From positions 1 to 6,707 of the forward strand of contig CAZKDJ010000216.1 in NCBI GenBank assembly GCA_964551295.1: DNA of 6,707 nt, read 5' to 3'. Positions 1 to 4,826 of the stretch are shown here, piece after piece. The translations under genes and the position numbers were made by a program. Origin of the DNA: JAFGED01 sp964551295. Its GTDB lineage: Bacteria; Chloroflexota; Anaerolineae; B4-G1. The notes beneath the pieces were generated by a model that was not told the DNA's origin, made no database searches, and saw only the letters and a program-made list of their open reading frames with translations. Every line of letters begins with the position of its first letter. The first letter of the stretch is position 1.

Positions 1-1
1 C

Positions 2-157
2 GCGGTGAGCTGCGTGATCCCCGGTGCGTCCAAGCTGGCGCATGTCGAATCGAACGTGACGGCTTCGGACCTGCCGCCGCTGACAGACGAGCAGATGGCG
101 GGCGTGAAGGCGGTCTACGAGAAGTACATCAAGGATCCCGTTCACTATCTGTGGTAA
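2..157 (+). CDS. Aldo/keto reductase, C-terminal end only (5' truncated by window)
   Basis: Only the last 51 codons are visible, in the frame starting at base 2 and ending at TAA 155-157. The peptide opens with AVSCVIPGAS, runs through SNVTASDLPPLTDEQM, and ends VHYLW. This is the usual tail of NAD(P)H-dependent aldo/keto reductases: the last barrel strand with the V-x-x-(V/I)-I-P-G-A cofactor-binding segment, a helix, then an 'LPPLTDEE'-type linker and the closing helix. The catalytic Asp-Tyr-Lys-His tetrad lies upstream of the window, so activity and substrate cannot be judged. The family reduces aldehydes and ketones in the cytoplasm. The PAP2 gene follows on the same strand after 47 nt, so co-transcription is possible but not shown. 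The family call is fairly secure; the subfamily is unknown. Confidence 0.85.
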   Translation, partial: AVSCVIPGASKLAHVESNVTASDLPPLTDEQMAGVKAVYEKYIKDPVHYLW

Positions 158-193
158 ACATCATCCTGCCTGACAGCGCGAGACACGATTAAC

Positions 194-198
194 GGAGG
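194..198 (+). promoter_or_regulatory. Shine-Dalgarno GGAGG for the PAP2 gene
   Basis: GGAGG lies six bases before the TTG at 205 and decides that start. The next in-frame candidate, GTG at 214, would be 15 bases away, which is too far. No convincing -35/-10 pair was seen in the 47-nt gap after the reductase. Confidence 0.75.
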
Positions 199-204
199 AC
201 TGTT

Positions 205-1092
205 TTGGAACCGGTGTGGCAATGGGGGCTTGATTTCATCCGCGCCGTGCAATCGGTGCGCGGCCCGGTGCTCGACTCGATTTTCATAGCCATCACGTTT
301 TTTGGGGAAGAGGATTTCTTTTTCATCCTCTTGCCCCTGATTCTGTGGTGCGTGGATTTTGCCTTTGGGGCACGCCTGGCCTTTTTCTTTTTTTTCTCGA
401 CCCTGGTCAACTCGGCGGCAAAGGGCCTGCTGGGACATCCGCGCCCGTTCGACCTCGACCCGACGGTCGGGGTCTACAAGGCCAGAGGATACGGGATTCC
501 CAGCGGGCACTCGCAGTCGGCCGTGGTCCTGTGGGGCGCTATCGCGGCTTACGCTCGCAAGCGGTGGGTCTGGGCTGTCGCCATTGTGCTGATGGTGCTG
601 ATCGGTTTCTCCCGCATCTACCTGGGGGTGCACTTCCCAACCGATGTGCTGGGGGGCTGGGCGCTCGGCGCTGTTCTATTGGTTCTCTACATCCTTTTGG
701 TGCCCCACATCGAGGCCTGGCTCAAGCGGGTGGGGTTGGCCGTGCGCCTGGTGCCCGTCGTCGTCATACCGCTAGTGATCGCGCTGGTCTATCCCTCGGA
801 CGATGTGATCAGCGCGATGGGCGCTTTTCTGGGGGCCGGCGTGGGTATCGTGCTCGCGTGGCGATGGGTGTCCTTTAGTGCAGCCGGTCCGTTCTGGCAG
901 CGGGCGGTGCGCCTCTTGCTCGGAGCGGCTGTGTTGCTCGCGCTGCGCTTTGGCCTCAGGGCCGTTTTCCCCGGGGAGGGTGAGGCGCTTTACGCCCTCA
1001 TGCGTTTTGTGCGCTACGTGGTGATAGGGCTTTGGGCTGGATTGGGCGCGCCGTGGCTGTTCGTGAGACTGGGTTTGGCTTCGAGAGAGTGA
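205..1092 (+). CDS. PAP2-family integral membrane phosphatase
   Basis: This 295-residue membrane protein carries the complete PAP2 (type 2 phosphatidic acid phosphatase) signature. Motif 1, K-x6-RP, is K73 to R80-P81. Motif 2, PSGH, is residues 99-102, where H102 would be the acid/base. Motif 3, SR-x5-H-x3-D, is S136-R137, H143 (the nucleophile by homology) and D147. Hydrophobic stretches at about 25-48, 55-70, 104-118, 122-140, 150-167, 180-196, 203-222, 236-252 and 266-289 suggest six or more membrane spans. The C-terminal half beyond motif 3 is about 150 residues and contains extra spans, longer than a minimal PAP2 core. The family dephosphorylates lipid phosphates such as phosphatidate, PG-phosphate or undecaprenyl diphosphate at the membrane; the substrate cannot be chosen here. 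It starts at TTG with a good GGAGG. The T8 tract at 388-395 encodes part of F60-F64, and the frame stays open through all motifs, so there is no frameshift. Confidence 0.9.
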   Translation: MEPVWQWGLDFIRAVQSVRGPVLDSIFIAITFFGEEDFFFILLPLILWCVDFAFGARLAFFFFFSTLVNSAAKGLLGHPRPFDLDPTVGVYKARGYGIPSGHSQSAVVLWGAIAAYARKRWVWAVAIVLMVLIGFSRIYLGVHFPTDVLGGWALGAVLLVLYILLVPHIEAWLKRVGLAVRLVPVVVIPLVIALVYPSDDVISAMGAFLGAGVGIVLAWRWVSFSAAGPFWQRAVRLLLGAAVLLALRFGLRAVFPGEGEALYALMRFVRYVVIGLWAGLGAPWLFVRLGLASRE

Positions 1093-1098
1093 GGCCGG

Positions 1099-1116
1099 CG
1101 CGATTCAGAAATCGCG
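1099..1116. repeat. Palindrome between convergent genes (possible bidirectional terminator or REP-like element)
   Basis: CGCGATT (1099-1105), loop CAGA, AATCGCG (1110-1116) form a perfect 7-bp stem in the 54-nt gap between the convergent PAP2 and polyferredoxin genes. Neither strand has a downstream run of T, so this is not a canonical intrinsic terminator. It could still stall or protect both 3' ends, or be a dispersed palindromic element. The structure is seen directly; the role is inferred. Confidence 0.5.
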
Positions 1117-1146
1117 GCTACGTCCAATCTTGACCGTATTGGTTTT

Positions 1147-1971
1147 TCAAGCCCCGCTGCGATCGGCCTCCAGCGTCCAGCTCAGTGCCTCTACCGAGAT
1201 GCTGCTCTGTGGGCAAGCGCGTACGCATGCCAGGCAGCGGATGCAGGTGCCGTCGTTTGGATTCTCGTGGACGCGGATGTTCACCGGGCAGACCTGCTGG
1301 CAGCGATTGCACTGGATGCAGGTTGTCTCGTCCACCTGCAAGCGCATTGCGCTGACCATATTGAACGGCGCCCACAGCGCGCCCAGTGGGCAAACCCAGC
1401 GGCAGAAAGGCCGCCGCGTCACGCTCATCCAGGCCACGAATCCCCCTAGGATGCCCAGCTTGAGCCAGTAGAACGCGCCGATCATGGCCCGGATGTCGGT
1501 GGAGATGATGACCCACGGGATGCCGCCCTCCAGCGTCCCCGCCGGGCAGAGTTTGCAGAACCAGGTCTCGCGGGTGATGAAGGGGATCACAAAGACGAGC
1601 GCAACGAGGATGACGTAGCGCGTCCAGTTGAAGCGGTTGGGTAGCCGCAGCTTGGGAGCGGGAAGCTTGTAGACCAGTTCCTGGAACCAGCCGAAAGGAC
1701 ACAGCCAGCCGCAGCTTCCTCGCCCGACGAGAGCACCGACCAATCCAACCATACCGAGGACGTAGAAGGGAACTTTGTGCCGCGCTCCGGCGATGTGCTG
1801 GATGCTGCCGATGGGACAGGCAAAGGCCGCTGCCGGACAGGCGTAGCAGTTGAGTGCCGGGCAAGGCAGTCCTCTCGTTGTGAACCAGGTGACGTATGAG
1901 TTGAGACCAAGGGCCGAGAGGATTTGCACGATTGGGCGGCGCTTGGCCAGCCATAACCAGACTCGCTGCAT
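1147..1971 (-). CDS. NapH/NosR-like membrane polyferredoxin (4Fe-4S binding protein)
   Basis: This 274-residue membrane iron-sulfur protein has several cysteine clusters. Near the N-terminus is C37 and C42-x2-C45, then C52-P. CxxxCP motifs of the Fer4_5 type follow at C87/C91 (CGWLCPFG) and C190/C194 (CRWVCPLG), with CKLCPAG at C139/C142 between them. The C-terminus holds two classical ferredoxin motifs: C218-x2-C221-x2-C224-x3-C228-P and C243-x2-C246-x2-C249-x3-C253-P. Hydrophobic spans lie at about 68-84, 117-134 and 165-182, with weaker ones near 15-30 and 195-207. Relatives such as NapH, NosR and CcoG pass electrons between quinols or soluble carriers and membrane redox enzymes. No nap, nos or cco gene is present here, so the partner is unknown. 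The frame is open to an ATG at 2052, but that start lies inside the upstream CXXC gene. The ATG at 1971 has GGAG seven bases upstream and opens a normal family N-terminus (MQRVWLWLAKRR). It is the last gene of the minus-strand cluster, 20 nt after the CXXC gene. Confidence 0.87.
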   Translation of the reverse strand: MQRVWLWLAKRRPIVQILSALGLNSYVTWFTTRGLPCPALNCYACPAAAFACPIGSIQHIAGARHKVPFYVLGMVGLVGALVGRGSCGWLCPFGWFQELVYKLPAPKLRLPNRFNWTRYVILVALVFVIPFITRETWFCKLCPAGTLEGGIPWVIISTDIRAMIGAFYWLKLGILGGFVAWMSVTRRPFCRWVCPLGALWAPFNMVSAMRLQVDETTCIQCNRCQQVCPVNIRVHENPNDGTCIRCLACVRACPQSSISVEALSWTLEADRSGA

Positions 1972-1978
1972 CGGTATT

Positions 1979-1982
1979 CTCC
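1979..1982 (-). promoter_or_regulatory. Shine-Dalgarno GGAG deciding the polyferredoxin start
   Basis: On the minus strand, GGAG sits seven bases before the ATG at 1971 and just after the stop of the CXXC gene (1992-1994). The alternative ATG at 2052 has no purine-rich site at suitable distance (the preceding bases read CTTGGCGA). Confidence 0.7.
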
Positions 1983-1991
1983 AGACCGGGG

Positions 1992-2153
1992 TCACTCGAG
2001 CCCGATACACGAAAGGCAGAGCACCCTCGCGTTTTGTAACACCGTGTTCCATTCGCCAAGGTACAAGCCGACCAGAAGAGCTGCGACGGCCAGCACGATC
2101 AGCGCACGGTTGATCGCGAAAAGCAGCTTCTTTCTACCGATGGTTTTCCTCAT
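1992..2153 (-). CDS. Small membrane protein with C-terminal CXXC motif (CD1871A-like)
   Basis: This is a 53-residue reading frame, ATG at 2153-2151 to TGA at 1994-1992. The N-terminus is basic (MRKTIGRKK), a single hydrophobic span covers about residues 11-32, then comes YLGEWNTVLQNA and a terminal C46-L-S-C49-I-G-L-E. The layout of basic N-terminus, one membrane helix, YxGE, VLQ-A, then CLxCIG at the extreme C-terminus matches my recollection of a small 'CD1871A family CXXC motif-containing protein' group from Firmicutes, which is often next to a 4Fe-4S membrane protein. By the positive-inside rule the CXXC should face outside. It could be a thiol/disulfide partner or a metal or cluster ligand; that is inference. 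The start is 3 nt after the glycosidase stop, with GGGAG six bases upstream. The reading frame of the next gene, if extended to 2052, would overlap it by 61 nt. The gene is well supported; its function is unknown. Confidence 0.8.
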   Translation of the reverse strand: MRKTIGRKKLLFAINRALIVLAVAALLVGLYLGEWNTVLQNARVLCLSCIGLE

Positions 2154-2156
2154 GCC

Positions 2157-3875
2157 TCACTCCCGGTACTTGAATATGCTGCCGATGATGGCCGCCAGCA
2201 AGAACACCGCCGCCAATCCGATCAGCAGCGGCCAGACGGACGCCTCTGGCGAGGGCGTGGCGGGCGGGAGCGGTGTAGGGTTAGAGGTGGGACGCGGCGT
2301 CTGAGTGGGTAGAGGAGTGGCGGTAAGGACGGGCAGCGGCGTAAAAGTCGATGTGGGTGTCGGCGTGGCGGTGGGTGTGGGTGTAGGTGTGTTGGTGGAG
2401 GTGGGGGTATCGGTGGGCGGGGGAGTGTCGGTGGGCGCGGGTGGGTCAGTGGGAGCCGGCGTGGGTGTCTCGGTCGGGATGACGGCGGTGGGGATCGCGG
2501 TCGGGATCAGTGTCGCGCCCTCCTCGATCAGCAGATACGTGAACCCGCCGATGATGCAGCCTCTTTTATCGGCGCAGCGAGCGCCGGGCAGCGTGATCGT
2601 GTATTGCCCATCCACCGGCGTGACGGTCTGCTCCGCGCCGGTTTGGTCGATCAGGCGTGCCTGAGCGCTCTGAGCGGGCAGCGAGACCGTTGCCTCGGCC
2701 TGCGTACGGGCCCATAGGACGCGCGTCGTAAGGGTTCCGCGCTCGAGCGTGATCACCGAGTAGAGCGGCTGGCGGTCCTCGCTGGCAGAGACGGTGCCGG
2801 CGTAGTGAGTCGTGATCAGATCGTAGGCGTCAAAGGCCGGGCGGCGGCTTCCATCGGCCCGGACGATGCCATTAGGTTCGGCGCCCGGCAGAGGCGGATC
2901 GGCCACCACCCATTTATAGACCGCTATGCGTTCCGCGCCCTCGCTGAGCGCCAGGGAAAATGCTTGCAGCAGGAAGCTCGCCTGTTCCTCCAGGCTGACC
3001 TTGTAGTTGGCCTCGGGCAAGGGGTAGTAGGGATCGTCATTGGGAGGGGCATCGGTCTCGTTGACCCAGACGGGTTTATCCAGGCCGTGGGCAGCCAGCG
3101 CTGCGTGCGTTTCTCCCAGTATCGTGTCAAAGTTCGCGATCTCGAAATAGATGTGTAGCGAGACGACGTCAAAGTAGTAGCCGTGTTCTTGCCCCGTGGG
3201 GTCCCTTTCAGCGACATCAAGAAAGCGCTCCAGGTAATAGCTGCGGCCATGAACGGTATCGTGGAAATAGGTCAACCCTGCCAGATGGATGACGGCATCG
3301 GGGTCAACTTCATGTGCGGCCAAGTAGGCGACCTTGAGCAGTTGGTAATATTCCTCTATCGAGCCGCACCACTCGGCTCCGTATTCTCCTGGGGCGATAT
3401 CGGGTTCGTTCCAAATGATCCAATGCTTGATCCGCCCTCTGTATATTTCCACCGTCCTGCGCACGAACGCGGCCCACAGGTTGCCGGGATCGTCCACCGG
3501 CAGATCGAGCCCGCGCGGGACGCCGCAACCGGCCGGGCCTTCGGTGGCCCAGGCGGGCGTGTGTTTGAGGACGGCGACCACCTCCCGGTCGGCGGCGGCG
3601 GCTTGATTTAGCCACTCGTCCGGCACGTGGTAGCCGTTCCACTCGTCCGGTCCCTCACGCTGCAGCTCCGACCAGTAGAACAGGATGCGCTCCCATCCCA
3701 CGCCCGCCTCGATAGCGGCCTCAGGGTCGCGGAAGGCCTCGATGGCGCCGAAGCGGCGGTCGGGTGGGGGCACTTGGGCTTTGGTGGGCGCGATCAGCAG
3801 CGTGCCAATGGCGAGTGCCAGGCAGATGGATTTGGAGATCAGAGATTGGAGATTGGAGATTCGAGATTTGGTCAT
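2157..3875 (-). CDS. Secreted, membrane-anchored clan GH-A glycosidase (GH39/GH5-like) with Thr/Pro stalk
   Basis: The product is 572 residues from the ATG at 3875. A signal peptide comes first: basic n-region with KSRISNLQ, hydrophobic core about 17-29, likely cleavage after TKA near residue 33. A TIM-barrel catalytic domain spans about 38-360. WIIWNEPD (about 152-159) places the likely acid/base at E157, and VWVNETDA (about 270-277) the likely nucleophile at E273. An NEP motif followed about 115 residues later by a second Glu at a strand end is the clan GH-A pattern, and recalls GH39 enzymes such as PslG. A beta-rich segment (about 362-455) precedes a Thr/Pro-rich stalk (about 457-545). The C-terminal anchor is a hydrophobic helix (about 547-568) followed by KYRE. 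It should hydrolyse a glycan outside the cell; the substrate is unknown. The ATG overlaps the epimerase stop as ATGA, favouring it over the in-frame ATG at 3896, which lacks a usable ribosome site. Paired cysteines suit an exported protein. Confidence 0.85.
   Translation of the reverse strand: MTKSRISNLQSLISKSICLALAIGTLLIAPTKAQVPPPDRRFGAIEAFRDPEAAIEAGVGWERILFYWSELQREGPDEWNGYHVPDEWLNQAAAADREVVAVLKHTPAWATEGPAGCGVPRGLDLPVDDPGNLWAAFVRRTVEIYRGRIKHWIIWNEPDIAPGEYGAEWCGSIEEYYQLLKVAYLAAHEVDPDAVIHLAGLTYFHDTVHGRSYYLERFLDVAERDPTGQEHGYYFDVVSLHIYFEIANFDTILGETHAALAAHGLDKPVWVNETDAPPNDDPYYPLPEANYKVSLEEQASFLLQAFSLALSEGAERIAVYKWVVADPPLPGAEPNGIVRADGSRRPAFDAYDLITTHYAGTVSASEDRQPLYSVITLERGTLTTRVLWARTQAEATVSLPAQSAQARLIDQTGAEQTVTPVDGQYTITLPGARCADKRGCIIGGFTYLLIEEGATLIPTAIPTAVIPTETPTPAPTDPPAPTDTPPPTDTPTSTNTPTPTPTATPTPTSTFTPLPVLTATPLPTQTPRPTSNPTPLPPATPSPEASVWPLLIGLAAVFLLAAIIGSIFKYRE
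2160..2164 (-). promoter_or_regulatory. Shine-Dalgarno GGGAG for the CXXC gene, inside the glycosidase 3' end
   Basis: GGGAG on the minus strand lies six bases before the ATG at 2153 and within the last codons of the glycosidase, whose TGA is at 2159-2157. The TGA-GGC-ATG arrangement suggests termination-reinitiation coupling. Confidence 0.65.
2243..2507 (-). repeat. Low-complexity Thr/Pro stalk-coding region of the glycosidase
   Basis: About 265 bases of degenerate hexamer-like repeats (ACGCCCACC-type on the minus strand, GTGGGTGTG-type on the plus strand) encode repeated T-P, P-T-D and P-T-x-T-P units. This is an extended, non-globular surface spacer that holds the catalytic domain away from the membrane. 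Such stalks are common in exported proteins of Chloroflexota and some Gram-positive bacteria. Copy number is likely to vary between strains by slippage. Confidence 0.85.
3834..3868. repeat. Five-copy heptamer tandem repeat (GGAGATT) within the glycosidase signal peptide
   Basis: On the + strand the units are GGAGATC, AGAGATT, GGAGATT, GGAGATT and CGAGATT, exactly 7 bases each, 35 bases in total. On the minus strand this reads as AATCTCC units and encodes the signal-peptide n-region (RISNLQSLISK). Because 7 is not a multiple of 3, any gain or loss of one unit would shift the frame of the glycosidase. I associate AATCTCC-type heptamer arrays with Chloroflexota and cyanobacterial intergenic regions; that is recollection, not tested here. 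Confidence 0.75.
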
Positions 3876-4825
3876 AGAGTTTCTGCTTGATACCATTTCC
3901 AGAATTTGTGCATGCCGTCGACGACGGATACGGCCGGTTCGTAACCCAGGAGCTCACGGGCCTTGGTGATGTCGGCGTAGGTGATTGGCACGTCGCCGGG
4001 CTTGGGTGGTTCCTGCACGATGGTGGCATTCTTGCCCACGACCTCTTCGACCACCTGGATAAAATCGGTCAGATAGATGGTCTCCCCGCGTCCCAGGTTG
4101 ATTAGCTCGTAAGGCAAGTTGGCGTCGATCGCCGCCAGCACGCCGGCTACAATATCCGTCACGAACGTATAGTCGCGCTGGGAGCTGCCGTCGCCAAACT
4201 GCCGCAGCGGCTGCCCCTCGGCGATCCACTTGGTGAAGAGATAGGGGGCCATATCCGGGCGCCCTCGCGGGCCGTAGACGGTAAAGAAGCGCAGCCCGGT
4301 GCAATTCAATCCATACAGGTGGTGGTAGGTGTAGGCCAGCACTTCTTTTGCCACCTTGGTGGCTGCGTAGGGCGAGATGGGGCGGTTAACCACGGCATCC
4401 TCGCGGAAGGGAGCGGGAGTGCTGGCGCCGTAAACCGACGAAGACGAGGCAAAGCAAAAGTTCTGCACGTCGTGCTGGCGCGCCAGTTCCAACAGATTCA
4501 GCGTGCCGCGCACGTTGACCGATTCGTAGAGTTCGGGGTGCTGGATGGAATACCGTACTCCCGCCATGGCGGCTATGTGGCAGATCTTGTCGAAGCGTTC
4601 GCCGGCAAAGAGATCTCGAAGGAGTTGCTCGTCGCGTATATCTCCCTCGATCAAGCGGTATTGGGGGTGCGAGAGGGCGGCTTTGACGTTGGCCCGCTTG
4701 CGGGCAGGGTCGTAGTAGTCGTTAAAGTTGTCCAACCCCGTGACGACGTCTCCCCGATTCAACAGGGCCTCTGCCACGTGGCTGCCGATGAATCCGGCTG
4801 CGCCGGTGACCAGGATCTTGATCAC
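3872..4825 (-). CDS. NAD-dependent sugar-nucleotide epimerase, UDP-glucuronate 4-epimerase-like (extended SDR)
   Basis: The product is 317 residues from a GTG at 4825. The Rossmann NAD-binding motif TGAAGFIG (G8, G11, G14) follows directly after the first strand. Catalytic residues are the Ser in ASSSSVYG (about 127-133) and Y153-x3-K157 (YAATK). LDNFNDYYDPARK (about 31-43) and VYGPRGRPDMAPY (about 183-195) are typical of UDP-glucuronate 4-epimerases (CapI/GAE type) rather than GalE. The enzyme would interconvert UDP-glucuronate and UDP-galacturonate in the cytoplasm for surface polysaccharide synthesis; a different NDP-sugar cannot be excluded. The reading frame is open to an ATG at 4855 inside recJ, but the GTG has AAAGGA five bases upstream and places the first residues (MIKILVTG) as in the family. 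The start is 1 nt after the recJ stop, and the stop overlaps the glycosidase start by 4 nt, so the gene sits in a coupled operon. Confidence 0.87.
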   Translation of the reverse strand: MIKILVTGAAGFIGSHVAEALLNRGDVVTGLDNFNDYYDPARKRANVKAALSHPQYRLIEGDIRDEQLLRDLFAGERFDKICHIAAMAGVRYSIQHPELYESVNVRGTLNLLELARQHDVQNFCFASSSSVYGASTPAPFREDAVVNRPISPYAATKVAKEVLAYTYHHLYGLNCTGLRFFTVYGPRGRPDMAPYLFTKWIAEGQPLRQFGDGSSQRDYTFVTDIVAGVLAAIDANLPYELINLGRGETIYLTDFIQVVEEVVGKNATIVQEPPKPGDVPITYADITKARELLGYEPAVSVVDGMHKFWKWYQAETL

Positions 4826-4826
4826 A

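Noticed and set aside
170..192. Sigma-70 promoter (CTGACA ... GATTAA) before the PAP2 gene
   Set aside because: The spacing between the two hexamers is only 11 bases, too short for a functional promoter.
388..395. T8 run as a programmed frameshift or sequencing-error frameshift in the PAP2 gene
   Set aside because: The reading frame before and after the run is the same one that carries all three PAP2 motifs, so no shift is needed.
1118..2059. Long minus-strand frame overlapping the polyferredoxin
   Set aside because: It is Arg/His/Pro-rich without domain features, while the other minus-strand frame carries complete Fe-S motifs. Only its first part, in a different register, overlaps the CXXC gene.
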